Below, piece by piece: positions 18,560 through 27,876 of a stretch of DNA of 64,000 nucleotides. The DNA lies in NCBI RefSeq assembly GCF_002872335.1, contig NZ_NJAG01000013.1, positions 25,340 to 89,339 on the forward strand, read 5' to 3'. The notes under the pieces are model-generated. The model was not told where the DNA came from. It saw only the letters and a list, made by a program, of their open reading frames with translations, and searched no databases. The stretch is from Siphonobacter sp. BAB-5405 (GTDB taxonomy: Bacteria; Bacteroidota; Bacteroidia; Cytophagales; Spirosomataceae). The position numbers and the translations under genes are program-made. Position 1 is the stretch's first letter. The number at the start of each line of letters is the position of its first letter.

Positions 18560-20728
18560 TCATTTGCCTTTGGCTGCCGTCAGCATCTCTTCTGCCATAG
18601 GCTTCAAATTACTTCCGGGATAATTCTGAATAAATTCATTGAGTGCTTTTCGGTACGCCTCCGCATTTTGCGTTTTCGCCATCAGCATCGCTTTGAGCAG
18701 GGCGAATTTATCTTCGAGTGCATTTCCCGCGTAAGCCTGTAATCCACGCTCGGTTTGCGATAACGCATTGGTATAATCGCCCTGACGGTAGGTTTCGTAG
18801 GCCTGAGCGTACAGATTCTGGGCTTCCGATTCAGCTCCTGCCGTCAAAGGGGTCAGGCTGCTACGGTTAATCAGACGCACATAGTACGAATCGGGGAATT
18901 TCTGAAATAGACGATTTTTGTACTCCCCCTGCCGGGGTGTTCCTTCGGCAGCCAGATAGAGCAAATACAGCGTCTCGGATTCGTACTGCGTTCTGGGGAA
19001 GAGCGTCAGTAGCTGTTCAAAAGTTTGAATGGCTTTCTGATTTTCATTCAGCGTCAACCGGTACAACTTGCCCAGTTCAAAATAAGCCAGTTCCTGTTTT
19101 TTACGCGAAGCATCCAGGGCTTCCGGCGTAAACGGAATCGTCTTTTTCATACTTTCGACTTCAGCCTGTAAGGGCGAAACCGCCTGAGTAGCCTGTGGAT
19201 TAGAAGGGTCAACAGCCCCTTGTTGACGTACAGCGGTAATGTTCGAATTATCCGAAGTCAGGGAGGTTTCCTTGGTCACCCGCCGCCAGTTATCTTCCAG
19301 CTTTCGGGTACCCCATTTCTCCTGAAACTCCTGTCTACCCCGTTGCACCGAATTAGGGTTGTAAAAGTACCAGACATTGGAGGCCTGTACATTATCCGGC
19401 TGAATGCCCGATGCCGCTAGCATTTGTTCCTGCCGGGCCCGGGCGGCTTTTTCCTCGGCCAGTCTTTTTTCGGCGGCTTCCTTCGCCTGACGATCGCTTA
19501 CCACCTTCTCCAGGTACTTGTCCAGCTGGGTAGGATTCATCGCCGCCAGTCTTTGCAGACTATCTTCCGTTTTGATGACTCGTAAGTGCATGACAAACTG
19601 ATCAAGCCCCCGTTTCTTCTCTGTAATCTGGGCCAGATTACCCAGGTTGCGGGGTCTGAGTTGTACCGTGCTATCGTAGTACATTTGGGCACTTTCGTAA
19701 TCCTGTAGTGGGTCGTAACTCAAATCCGCAATACGCAGGTAGACTGCCGCCAGTTGTTCCGGTTTCTGAGCGGCCAGACTGGCGGCTCTTTTGTAGTAGG
19801 GAATCGCTTCCCGAATATGGCCACGCCGCTCTTCGTAGGACCCCATGGCAAAATAAATCTGATCCTGTAAATCGGCGTTTTTACGATCCCGTAGCATGCG
19901 GTTAAAACTCACCTTGGGATCCTGATTTGGCTGATTGAGCAGCGAGTTCAGTCGAGCATAAAACGACAGATCGTAATTGGGCCGGTTCCGCTGAACGGCC
20001 GCGTATTGACTCATGGCCTTGGCTGGCTTGTCCGTTAGTTCGTACAACTGCCCTAATGCATAGTACACCCGAGCCTTTTTATCATTTTTAGGCATCATCG
20101 GTAAGCTTTCTTCCAGAATCGCAGCGGCTACGGCGTATTCCCGACGTTGCTGGTGTAAGTAGGCCTTGGTCAGGTAATACTCCAGCGTTTCGCTTTTGGA
20201 TAAGGGCAGATTACGCACCACATCTGCTACGCGTAGAGCTACGTTATACTCGCCTTCCTCCGTATACGCCCGCATGAGTCCGATCAAAGCTGCTGAGCGA
20301 GCGTTGCCATCGGGATAGTTCGTATTGATATACTTGAAGGTTTCGATGGCGTTACGGATGTCACCCTGTTGCAAACGAGCTTGCCCGAGTACCAGATAGG
20401 CATCGTCAAGGTATTTGGCATTCTGGTGCCGCTCGGCTACCAGGGACGCTTTTTTAATCACCGACGCCAGTTCGTTAGTTACCAGCAAAGCCGCCTGCGA
20501 ATCAATCGGTACTAAAACCGGAAGCAGGGCCGCGTAGTTATCTCGTCGATTAGCAAAAATGGTTTTATTGGCTTCCCCTAACAGTTCCTGAGCCTGTAAT
20601 AAGGCGTTGTACTTGGAAGTCAGGTTGTGAAACGCCACATTCGCTGGGGCTGTGGAATGCTGGGTACAGCTAATCATCCCGAGCAAAAAAAGTACTAGAA
20701 AGCTATAACGGTACAATGGAGTTGGCAT
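18560..20728 (-). CDS. TPR lipoprotein, PorW/SprE-like T9SS component
   Basis: A 722-residue lipoprotein (signal MPTPLYRYSFLVLFLLGMISC, lipid Cys ~21). Right after the Cys, VAFHNLTSKYNALLQAQELL resembles the F/YHNLTxxYN opening of PorW/SprE proteins (from memory). The rest is TPR units (~65-400 and ~545-720), e.g. AKYLDDAYLVLGQARLQQGD and AIETFKYINTNYPDG, split by a low-complexity Ala/Glu/Arg coiled region (~395-435). PorW/SprE is needed for type IX secretion and gliding in Bacteroidetes. This fits the T9SS cargo proteins at both ends of this part of the window. Confidence 0.7.
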   Translation of the reverse strand: MPTPLYRYSFLVLFLLGMISCTQHSTAPANVAFHNLTSKYNALLQAQELLGEANKTIFANRRDNYAALLPVLVPIDSQAALLVTNELASVIKKASLVAERHQNAKYLDDAYLVLGQARLQQGDIRNAIETFKYINTNYPDGNARSAALIGLMRAYTEEGEYNVALRVADVVRNLPLSKSETLEYYLTKAYLHQQRREYAVAAAILEESLPMMPKNDKKARVYYALGQLYELTDKPAKAMSQYAAVQRNRPNYDLSFYARLNSLLNQPNQDPKVSFNRMLRDRKNADLQDQIYFAMGSYEERRGHIREAIPYYKRAASLAAQKPEQLAAVYLRIADLSYDPLQDYESAQMYYDSTVQLRPRNLGNLAQITEKKRGLDQFVMHLRVIKTEDSLQRLAAMNPTQLDKYLEKVVSDRQAKEAAEKRLAEEKAARARQEQMLAASGIQPDNVQASNVWYFYNPNSVQRGRQEFQEKWGTRKLEDNWRRVTKETSLTSDNSNITAVRQQGAVDPSNPQATQAVSPLQAEVESMKKTIPFTPEALDASRKKQELAYFELGKLYRLTLNENQKAIQTFEQLLTLFPRTQYESETLYLLYLAAEGTPRQGEYKNRLFQKFPDSYYVRLINRSSLTPLTAGAESEAQNLYAQAYETYRQGDYTNALSQTERGLQAYAGNALEDKFALLKAMLMAKTQNAEAYRKALNEFIQNYPGSNLKPMAEEMLTAAKGK

Positions 20729-20836
20729 GGATCAAACGCAGAGTCGAACCTAAAAACGTGGAATTAGGCTCATATTTTATGCCAAGTTCGTAAATTCCTC
20801 TCAAAAAATTGAGATAAGTCGCTAGCCGCATATCCT

Positions 20837-21046
20837 ATGGAAAATGAAGAACGGAATTTTAACCCCTACATCCGGTATACGGGTCTAGCCATGCAAATGC
20901 TGGTCACGATTGGCGTGGGTGTTTTTTTAGGGCTGAAGCTCGACGAATGGGTCGGTACAAAAACGCCCTGGTTTACCATTGGCTGTTCGCTATTTTTTAT
21001 TGCAGCTGCCTTGATTTCTCTCATTCGGGGGCTACCCAAAACCTAA
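20837..21046 (+). CDS. AtpZ/AtpI-family small membrane protein
   Basis: A 69-residue protein with two TM helices. It contains the AtpZ-like pattern YIRYTGLAMQMLVTIGVGVFLG then KLDEW, followed by a second TM (WFTIGCSLFFIAAALISLI). Such proteins sit at the head of F-type ATP synthase operons and are thought to help c-ring assembly or Mg/Ca transport. It is 108 nt from the divergent PorW-like gene and first in the atp cluster. Confidence 0.8.
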   Translation: MENEERNFNPYIRYTGLAMQMLVTIGVGVFLGLKLDEWVGTKTPWFTIGCSLFFIAAALISLIRGLPKT

Positions 21047-21099
21047 AAACTCAGCCATTGAAACCTGGAAAAGCGGTAGGAGAACTTTTTTCAAAGCCG

Positions 21100-21107
21100 T
21101 ACCTTTG
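21100..21107 (+). promoter_or_regulatory. Candidate internal -7 element
   Basis: TACCTTTG matches TAnnTTTG, 26 nt upstream of the start at 21134. No TTG is seen at the right -33 distance. Confidence 0.35.
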
Positions 21108-21133
21108 CAGGCTGGTATTAATCAAACCCCGAC

Positions 21134-21508
21134 ATGTGGCGAACCCTCCTGCCCGTACTTTTCGTAGGAATTGTATTTTTTCTAGCTCCCCGATTGGGGC
21201 TTCAGGCTTGGATACATCCCGATAGCTGGGATATGCTGGCCTTTTTTGCCTGCTTGGGTTTTCTCAATTATCGGCTTGTTAAATGGGGATTAGCTGACAA
21301 TGGCGATAAATTCGTTAACTTTTACCTCGGCAGCATGGTATTGCGGATGATTTTGAGTTTTGTATTCCTAATAGTCTACTTTTTTCTAGGTACCCTTGCC
21401 ATCAAGCACTTCATTCTTCAATTTTTTGTACTCTATTTATTTTTCACAGGTTTTGAAATTGCGGGCGTGTATAGTAACTTGCGGCACTTTTCGGAGAAAA
21501 AGCCCTGA
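21134..21508 (+). CDS. Putative AtpI-like membrane protein of the ATP synthase operon
   Basis: A 124-residue protein with four predicted TM helices (~5-20, 33-48, 66-88, 92-112) and a basic C-terminus (SNLRHFSEKKP). Its size, topology and position between the AtpZ-like gene and atpB match AtpI (subunit i), but its sequence is not clearly recognisable. It stops 12 nt before atpB. Confidence 0.55.
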   Translation: MWRTLLPVLFVGIVFFLAPRLGLQAWIHPDSWDMLAFFACLGFLNYRLVKWGLADNGDKFVNFYLGSMVLRMILSFVFLIVYFFLGTLAIKHFILQFFVLYLFFTGFEIAGVYSNLRHFSEKKP

Positions 21509-21520
21509 AATCCCTACGTG

Positions 21521-22585
21521 ATGAGCCGCAATCGATCGTTTAAAGTCTTTGCAATCAGTATTTTATCTTTTGCTCTTTCTGTTTTTAGCTCGCAAGCCGT
21601 TTTTGCTCAGCACGAGCACGAAGGCCATGCAGAAGCTACCCATGAGCATGGAAAAACGGAAGAATTTAACCCTGGTCAAACGATTCTTCACCACGTAGCC
21701 GATGAGCACCAGTGGCACCTGGCTACGATTGGCGAATCACACTTTGCTATTCCGCTTCCGGTTATTCTGTATACGCCTACCCGGGGCCTCAACATCTACT
21801 CCTCGAACGCATTTTACCATGGTTCAGGCGAGCATGATGGATTCCACTTACATCATGAGCATTTTACGTCAGAAGACGGATCACACGTTTATGATTTTTC
21901 CATTACCAAGAACGTAATGTCGCTGATCATTAGTGTGGTGCTGCTGATCACCATTTTCTCGATTGTGAAAGGTGGCTACGCCAAACGTCAGGGTAAAGCT
22001 CCTAAAGGTCTGCAATCGGCTCTGGAACCTTTCATCATCTTTATTCGTGATGAGGTAGCTAAAAACTATATCGGCGAAAAGCACTACCGTCGCTTCCTGC
22101 CTTACCTGTTAACCGTTTTCTTTTTCATCTGGATTAACAACCTGCTGGGTCTGTTGCCGGGTGCCGCTAACGTAACGGGTAACATCGCCGTAACGCTTAC
22201 CCTAGCCGTATTGACCTTTATCGTCGTAAACTTCAACGGTCGCAAAGCCTACTGGACGCACATTTTCGCGATGCCCGGTGTACCGAAATGGATGCTGATC
22301 GTGATGACGCCCGTTGAAATTGTAGGGATGATGATGAAACCGTTTTCCTTGATGGTTCGTCTTTTTGCGAACGTTACAGCCGGTCACATCATTCTGCTGA
22401 GCTTACTGAGCTTGATTTTCATTTTCAAGTCAGCGGCTCTGAGTGTAATCGTGGGTCCCTTTACGGTATTCATGACGATGATCGAGCTGCTGGTAGCGGT
22501 GCTACAGGCGTATATCTTTACCGTTCTTACGGCCAGTTACATTGGAGCCGCCGTTGAAGAGCATCACCACGATGATCATCATTAA
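21521..22585 (+). CDS. atpB: atpB, F-type ATP synthase subunit a
   Basis: A 354-residue subunit a, longer than the E. coli protein (271). It has an N-terminal signal-like segment (VFAQ at ~31) and a His-rich periplasmic region (HEHEGHAEATHEHG), as in other Bacteroidetes. The proton-channel Arg lies in SLMVRLFANVTAGH. The C-terminal helix pair (FTVFMTMIELLVAVLQAYIF) is typical. The start is the ATG at 21521; the codon just before it, GTG at 21518, is less likely. The protein ends in a His/Asp cluster (EEHHHDDHH). Confidence 0.95.
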   Translation: MSRNRSFKVFAISILSFALSVFSSQAVFAQHEHEGHAEATHEHGKTEEFNPGQTILHHVADEHQWHLATIGESHFAIPLPVILYTPTRGLNIYSSNAFYHGSGEHDGFHLHHEHFTSEDGSHVYDFSITKNVMSLIISVVLLITIFSIVKGGYAKRQGKAPKGLQSALEPFIIFIRDEVAKNYIGEKHYRRFLPYLLTVFFFIWINNLLGLLPGAANVTGNIAVTLTLAVLTFIVVNFNGRKAYWTHIFAMPGVPKWMLIVMTPVEIVGMMMKPFSLMVRLFANVTAGHIILLSLLSLIFIFKSAALSVIVGPFTVFMTMIELLVAVLQAYIFTVLTASYIGAAVEEHHHDDHH

Positions 22586-22657
22586 TAGCGTCTTTGCTTG
22601 CTCTTTACAGTCTTTTTTAAATACATTCTTTGTTTCACTTTAATAAATAAAACAGTC

Positions 22658-22915
22658 ATGTTGACTACTCTCTTACAAGTTGCTCAAGAAGGTGGACTTT
22701 CCTTAGCATACCTTGGTGCGGCAATCGGTGCAGGCTTAGTTGCTATTGGTGCAGGTCTGGGTATCGGTCGTATCGGTGGTACTGCCATGGAAGCTATCGC
22801 TCGTCAGCCTGAAGCTTCTGGAAAAGTACAAGGTGCGATGTTGATCGTAGCTGCTTTCGTAGAGGCCGTTGCCCTGTTCGGTGCGGTAATCTGTCTTCTC
22901 GTAGCTGTGAAGTAA
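22658..22915 (+). CDS. atpE: atpE, F-type ATP synthase subunit c
   Basis: An 85-residue hairpin of two TM helices. The polar loop ARQPEA (48-53) is standard. The ion site is E69 in AAFVEAVALF, with Ala after the Glu and no Gln/Ser/Thr ligand set, so proton rather than sodium coupling is expected. Gly-rich helix 1 (GAAIGAGLVAIGAGLGIG) packs the c-ring. The start at 22658 gives the standard size; an in-frame start 20 codons upstream is rejected. Confidence 0.96.
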   Translation: MLTTLLQVAQEGGLSLAYLGAAIGAGLVAIGAGLGIGRIGGTAMEAIARQPEASGKVQGAMLIVAAFVEAVALFGAVICLLVAVK

Positions 22916-22939
22916 TTCACACCTCGAGCCGAAATTCTG

Positions 22940-22979
22940 ACATCTGGCCCGGCTTGCATTAGGTGACCGGGCCCGATGT
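22940..22979 (+). other. Intra-operon hairpin between atpE and atpF
   Basis: Inverted repeat of 13 bp with one mismatch (22940-22952 with 22967-22979) and a 14-nt loop in the 143-nt atpE-atpF gap. No T-run follows, so it is more likely an mRNA stability or processing element than a terminator. Confidence 0.5.
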
Positions 22980-23058
22980 TCTTCTCACTGAGTGAAACAA
23001 ACAAAGAAATAGGCATTCGCCGCTATTTGATTTTTCAACCCAAACTAGTTCCAACGTC

Positions 23059-23553
23059 ATGGACTTAATTACCCCGAGTCTTGGTCTGATTTTCTGGCAA
23101 TTGGTTTTCTTTCTGCTCCTGGTTTTCGTGTTGGGCAAATATGCCTGGAGACCCATCCTGTCGAGCCTGAACGAACGCGAAAAGTCGATTGAAGACGCTA
23201 TCGAACTCGCCAAGAAAACGCGTAACGAAATGGCTCAGCTGAAAGCTGATAACGATCGGGCCAAAGCCGATGCCATCATCGAACGCGACGCGATCCTGAA
23301 ACAGGCTCGCCAGACGGCTGAGAAAATGATTGCCACGGCAAAAAATGAAGCCGCTCAGGAAGCCAAAGCTGAAATCGAAAAAGCTCGCAAGACTTTCCGC
23401 GAAGAGCAGGCGGCTGCCGTATCGAAGCTGAAAGACGAGACTTCTAAAATCGCTCTGGAAATTGCTGAAAAGGTACTTCGTCGCGAATTATCTGACAAGA
23501 CTTCTCAGGAAGCTCTTGTGAATGATTGGCTGAAAGATGCCAAATTGAACTAA
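23059..23553 (+). CDS. atpF: atpF, F-type ATP synthase subunit b
   Basis: A 164-residue subunit b: one N-terminal TM (LGLIFWQLVFFLLLVFVLG) then a long charged coiled coil with the RPILSSLNEREKSI start typical of bacterial b subunits. It forms the peripheral stalk linking Fo subunit a to delta. It lies between atpE and atpH. Confidence 0.95.
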   Translation: MDLITPSLGLIFWQLVFFLLLVFVLGKYAWRPILSSLNEREKSIEDAIELAKKTRNEMAQLKADNDRAKADAIIERDAILKQARQTAEKMIATAKNEAAQEAKAEIEKARKTFREEQAAAVSKLKDETSKIALEIAEKVLRRELSDKTSQEALVNDWLKDAKLN

Positions 23554-23601
23554 TTACGTACTACGGCGACAAAGCCGTCGTTATAAATACGTATTATCAC
23601 T

Positions 23602-24141
23602 ATGTCTGACCAAAGCGTAGCGTTTCGATATGCCAAATCGTTGATCGGGCTGGCTCAGGAAAAAGGAGTGCTGGATAAAGTGCAGGAGGATATGCAGTTG
23701 TTTACGCAGATTTGCCAAACCAACCGTGATTTTTCCCTGGCTTTACACAGTCCTATCGTTAAACACTGGAAGAAACTGGAAATCTTGAAAGCCCTGTTTC
23801 AGTCCCGTGTGAGTCCAGTAACGTTTTCGATTTTTGAAATCATTACGAAAAAAAATCGGGAATCTATTTTACCTTCTGTTGCTCGGGAATTCAACCGACA
23901 GTACCAGGAGCTAAAAGGAATCCAGGTAGCCCATATTACGACAGCTTCACCCCTGACGGATGCCCAGCGTACCCAGTTTAAAGCGGTGGTATCTCAACAG
24001 ACGGGCAAGTCAATTGAACTGTCGGAGACCGTAGACCCCAACCTGATTGGGGGTTATTTACTTCGGGTAGGAGATAATCAGATTGATAATTCGATTAAGA
24101 GTCGCTTGAATGATTTAAAAATTCAGTTTGCTCAAAGTTAG
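23602..24141 (+). CDS. atpH: atpH, F-type ATP synthase subunit delta
   Basis: A 179-residue delta (OSCP) subunit. The N-terminal helical domain (VAFRYAKSLIGLAQEKG) and the C-terminal signature (DPNLIGGYLLRVGDNQIDNSIKSRLNDL) are clear. It connects the b stalk to the top of F1. Usually atpA and atpG follow; here a terminator and a convergent gene follow instead. Confidence 0.95.
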   Translation: MSDQSVAFRYAKSLIGLAQEKGVLDKVQEDMQLFTQICQTNRDFSLALHSPIVKHWKKLEILKALFQSRVSPVTFSIFEIITKKNRESILPSVAREFNRQYQELKGIQVAHITTASPLTDAQRTQFKAVVSQQTGKSIELSETVDPNLIGGYLLRVGDNQIDNSIKSRLNDLKIQFAQS

Positions 24142-24189
24142 TTTAGTACCAGTTATTTCTGATTTTTTACCTGTTTGCATACAGTTAGA

Positions 24190-24218
24190 AAAAACCCGCC
24201 ACTTGGCGGGTTTTTTTT
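24190..24218. terminator. Terminator after atpH (works on both strands)
   Basis: An 11-bp stem (24190-24200 with 24205-24215) and tetraloop ACTT, followed by a T8 tract. It also carries an A-run on the left, serving the convergent GreA-like gene. Confidence 0.85.
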
Positions 24219-24222
24219 GGTT

Positions 24223-24669
24223 TTACTCAATTCGTATAATCGAACAGGATTTACCTCGAAACTGGAAATGCTCCCCTATCCGCTTACCTAATAGCTGACT
24301 CCCAATCGGTGATCCGGGTGAAATCACAACTACTTTTTCGGTATCTACCGGTATTATGCCTACGCTGATGGCAATGAGAAACCACCCCTCAGAGGTTTCA
24401 ATTAACGATCCAAACTCCACGCGTTCGTAGTGGGCAGCCAGTTCCTGCCGTTCGAGTTGTAAGCGTTCCTGCCGCAGGATTTCATATTGCTGGGCGTAGC
24501 GATCCCGCTCATTCTGGGCCATCGCCCGACCCGTTTCGTATTTGTCGCCCGCCGAACTCTTACTTTCTTCATTGGCGGAAGCCTGAGCCGCCTGCATGGC
24601 ATTCCAAGCAATACTCACTTTCTCATCCAGCAGCGACTTTAAGCGTTCGATGATCGTAGTTTTATTCAT
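24223..24669 (-). CDS. GreA/GreB-family transcription elongation factor-like protein
   Basis: A 148-residue protein with an N-terminal coiled coil (~5-80, acidic and Gln-rich) and a C-terminal FKBP-like Gre domain (~85-148): FGSLIETSEGWFLIAISVG, then VVVISPGSPIGSQLLGKRIGEHF. Gre factors reach through the RNA polymerase secondary channel to stimulate transcript cleavage. The sequence is divergent from true GreA, and the acidic tip is unclear, so the activity is not certain. Relatives are often mislabelled 3-oxoacyl-ACP synthase. Confidence 0.75.
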   Translation of the reverse strand: MNKTTIIERLKSLLDEKVSIAWNAMQAAQASANEESKSSAGDKYETGRAMAQNERDRYAQQYEILRQERLQLERQELAAHYERVEFGSLIETSEGWFLIAISVGIIPVDTEKVVVISPGSPIGSQLLGKRIGEHFQFRGKSCSIIRIE

Positions 24670-24744
24670 AACTGATGTAGTATAGCTAAAGAAGGGCTGA
24701 TGAGAATGCTCACCAGCCCTTCTTTCAAAACAACAAACGACGGC

Positions 24745-26502
24745 TTATTTCAGTCCCAGGTCTTCCTGGATTTGTTTTACCTTCGCTTTCAGGGAATCGT
24801 ACGTTGTGTTAAAATCTTCTGGTTTCTCCAGCGGAGCATTCACGGATACGTAGAATTTAATTTTAGGCTCCGTACCCGACGGACGAGCCGATACCTTCGT
24901 ACCATCCGCCAGGATCAGTTGAATTACGTTTGACTTTTCAATACCCATTTCCGCCGCGATCGGTGTTTGCTGACCCGTCGCTACGTCTTTAGATACCAGG
25001 TTTTGATAATCCAGAATCGTAACGGGCTTCGATCCGGCTACTTCAGCGGGTGGGTTATTCCGCATGTCGCTCATCATTCGCTGAATCTCCTCGGCTCCCT
25101 CTTTTCCTTTTTTCGTCAGCGAAATCAGTCCTTCGTAGTAGAAGCCGTTTTCCATGTACATTTCAGTAAGCATGTCAAACAGACTCAGCCCCTGGTCTTT
25201 TGCGTAAGCAGCCAGCTCCGCAATGATGGCACAGGAAGCAATCGCATCCTTATCCCGTACGGCATCACCGATCAGATACCCATAGCTTTCTTCCCCACCA
25301 CCGATAAATTGTTCGCGGCCTTCCAGATCACGGATTACTCCTGCAATGTATTTGAAACCGGTCAGCGTGTTGTAACAGTTCACGCCGTACCGATCACACA
25401 TTTTATCGATCAGATTCGTCGTTACGATGGTTTTCGCTACGAATTCCTTGCCCGTTAACTTACCCGCTTCTTTCCAGGCCCGTAACAGATAAAAGATAAT
25501 CAAACTAGCCATTTGATTGCCGTTCAGTAGCTGCCATTCTCCATCGGCATTCTTTACGGCTGAACCTACGCGATCCGCATCCGGGTCAGTTGCCATCACC
25601 AGATCCGCATCAATTTCTTTGGCCTTGTTCATGGCCAGGGTCATCGCTTCCGTCTCCTCTGGATTCGGATATACGACTGTAGGGAAGTTTCCATCCGGTG
25701 TTGCCTGCTCTTCAACGATCGTTACATTGGTAAAGCCAATCTTTTCCAGGGCTTTCGGCACCAGCGTAATACCCGTTCCGTGAATCGGCGTATACACGAT
25801 TTTCAAATCTTTCTGCCGCTCGATTACGCCCGGATTCACTACGTTCTTCGTAATCACCTGCTCCAGGTACTTCTCGTCGACTTCCTCACCAATTTTTTCA
25901 ATCAAATCCGGATTTCCCTGAAAGTTGATGTCGTCAACGGATTGAATGTTGTTGACTTCCGTGATAATGTTTTTATCGTGCGGAGCCACCACCTGAGCAC
26001 CGTCGTTCCAGTAGGCTTTGTAACCGTTGTACTCTTTCGGATTATGAGAGGCTGTAATGACTACTCCACTCTGGCAACCCAGCAAGCGAATGGTGAACGA
26101 GAGCTCGGGCGTTGGACGTAGTTCTTTGAAGAGAAATACTTTGATTCCATTCGCGGAGAAGACATCCGCCGTTACCTGAGCAAATTCAGGGGACATGTTC
26201 CGGCTGTCGTGAGCGATGGCTACTTTTATTTCCTGACTGGGAAAACTTTTCTTCAAATAATTGGCCAGACCCTGCGTAGCCGCCCCTACCGTGTATTTGT
26301 TCATACGGTTTGAGCCTACGCCAATCAAGCCACGTAATCCACCCGTACCGAATTCCAATTCTTTGTAGAAGGCATCGGTTAATTCCGTATCATTTTTTTC
26401 ATCCAGCAGTTTCTGAACCGCTGTTCTGGTTGTTTCATCGTAGTTTCCAGAAACCCAATTCTGTACTTTCTGGCGGATAATCGCGTCGAGACCGGTTGAC
26501 AT
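24745..26502 (-). CDS. Phosphohexomutase (phosphoglucomutase/phosphomannomutase)
   Basis: A 585-residue alpha-D-phosphohexomutase. Phosphoserine S152 is in VVITASHNPKEYNGYK; the metal loop is ATDPDADRVGSA; sugar loop GGGEESYGY; phosphate loop SARPSGTEPKIKFYVS. The length matches the PgcA-like phosphoglucomutase group of Firmicutes and Bacteroidetes. It interconverts glucose- or mannose-1- and 6-phosphates for glycogen and surface sugar synthesis, upstream of manC and fcl. The exact substrate cannot be set from sequence alone. Confidence 0.93.
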   Translation of the reverse strand: MSTGLDAIIRQKVQNWVSGNYDETTRTAVQKLLDEKNDTELTDAFYKELEFGTGGLRGLIGVGSNRMNKYTVGAATQGLANYLKKSFPSQEIKVAIAHDSRNMSPEFAQVTADVFSANGIKVFLFKELRPTPELSFTIRLLGCQSGVVITASHNPKEYNGYKAYWNDGAQVVAPHDKNIITEVNNIQSVDDINFQGNPDLIEKIGEEVDEKYLEQVITKNVVNPGVIERQKDLKIVYTPIHGTGITLVPKALEKIGFTNVTIVEEQATPDGNFPTVVYPNPEETEAMTLAMNKAKEIDADLVMATDPDADRVGSAVKNADGEWQLLNGNQMASLIIFYLLRAWKEAGKLTGKEFVAKTIVTTNLIDKMCDRYGVNCYNTLTGFKYIAGVIRDLEGREQFIGGGEESYGYLIGDAVRDKDAIASCAIIAELAAYAKDQGLSLFDMLTEMYMENGFYYEGLISLTKKGKEGAEEIQRMMSDMRNNPPAEVAGSKPVTILDYQNLVSKDVATGQQTPIAAEMGIEKSNVIQLILADGTKVSARPSGTEPKIKFYVSVNAPLEKPEDFNTTYDSLKAKVKQIQEDLGLK

Positions 26503-26901
26503 ATAGGTAGTTAAAGTTGATAAAAAATTAAGATGTATGAGGAAACTACAAAATTCTGTGCATCACGGAGTAAAAAAGAATTCTACTACTAAAATGCTTA
26601 CTAAATAGTAGTACAATCTTACGGGGAATTTTACTTGTGAAACAAGTCTTTGTACATTTCGTCGAAAAAATTTACGGCTTTACAAATCCAGCCATTATTA
26701 AAATCTCGTTAATATGAAATGAGAATCAGTTACAAATCAACCCATTACATTAACCACTTATTTACTAAAATGTTAGGGCCTCGTTGCACCAGATTTTAGT
26801 AACCTGTAAAAAGCCGGAGTTAATCGTCCTCTTTTTTACGCACTCTTATTTTTTGTTGAATTTCATTTTTAACCCTTTATCCATCGTAATAGCGTATAAC
26901 T
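26503..26901. other. 399-nt AT-rich divergent intergenic region
   Basis: Spacer between the phosphohexomutase (minus) and a coiled-coil membrane protein (plus). On the minus strand a TTG followed after 18 nt by TAATTTTT (near 26535-26565) is an imperfect promoter match for the mutase. No ORF, RNA fold or repeat is recognisable. Confidence 0.4.
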
Positions 26902-27855
26902 ATGGAGACTACGAATCAAAACAAATCATCTAGCGGAATTTGGGGAGCTGCCTTTGCAGTAATGTTGGCCATTTCAGGCGTATTAGGTTTCTTGCTGTTC
27001 CAGGAAAAAACGGAGACCGATAAGCAATCGACTGAAATCAGTATCAAGGCCCGGGACCTGGCTATCACGCACAGCCGTCTGGATTCCATCTCTAGAGAAT
27101 TGGATGCTAAAATTGCTCAAGTACAACAGTTAGGTGGAAACATCGAAGAGTTACAAAAACTTAAAGTGCAACTCGAAGCGGACAAAGCCTCTTTGTTAAA
27201 GACCAAAAATGTCTCAATTGCTAAGTATACCAAGAAGATTAAAGAATATGAGGCAATTCTGACCCAAAAAGATGAAGAAATTGCCCGCTTGCAGGAAGAA
27301 AATGGTCAGTTAACGAATCAAAACCAGCAACTGACGCAGGAAAATACCACTATCCGTACGGACCTGGATAATACCCGTCGTTCGTATAGTGATTCGGTTA
27401 GTACGCTTCGTACCAGCAACCAGGAGTTAGCTGATAAAGTAACGATTGGTTCCGCACTTCGGGCTGAGAATGTACGTGTATTGGCCGTTAACAAGAAAGG
27501 CAAGACTCGCTCAAATGATGAGAACGAGTACAAAGGCAAACGCGTAGATAAAATTAAAGTAGCCTTTACGCTGGCTCCCAACCCGCTGACGAAAGAGGAA
27601 TCGAAAGACATTATGATGCGTGTGGTTGATCCCGAAGGTGCCGTATTGTCGGATACTGAAACGGGTTCAGGCATCTTCTCTTTCCAGGGACGTGACATGC
27701 AGTATACCTACAAACAGTCGATTCAGTACTCTAACAATCGGCCTGTCGTTGAGATGCTGTACACGCGTGGTCAGCAGTACAAAAAAGGTAAATATAACGT
27801 TGAGCTGTACGCCGAAGGTTTTAAAATCGGCCAGGGCGAATTCGTAGTAAGATAA
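26902..27855 (+). CDS. Membrane-anchored coiled-coil protein, function unknown
   Basis: A 317-residue protein: short polar N-terminus, one TM (~15-32, GAAFAVMLAISGVLGFLLF), then a long coiled coil (~40-185: LQKLKVQLEADKAS, ARLQEENGQLTNQNQQLTQE). The C-terminal ~115 residues form a compact beta-rich domain (KIKVAFTLAPNPLTKEESK, YNVELYAEGFKIGQGEFVV) seen in Bacteroidetes hypothetical proteins. The topology suggests the coiled coil and domain face the periplasm. No enzymatic motif. Confidence 0.7.
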   Translation: METTNQNKSSSGIWGAAFAVMLAISGVLGFLLFQEKTETDKQSTEISIKARDLAITHSRLDSISRELDAKIAQVQQLGGNIEELQKLKVQLEADKASLLKTKNVSIAKYTKKIKEYEAILTQKDEEIARLQEENGQLTNQNQQLTQENTTIRTDLDNTRRSYSDSVSTLRTSNQELADKVTIGSALRAENVRVLAVNKKGKTRSNDENEYKGKRVDKIKVAFTLAPNPLTKEESKDIMMRVVDPEGAVLSDTETGSGIFSFQGRDMQYTYKQSIQYSNNRPVVEMLYTRGQQYKKGKYNVELYAEGFKIGQGEFVVR

Positions 27856-27876
27856 TTTGATTATCATAGCTGTAAT

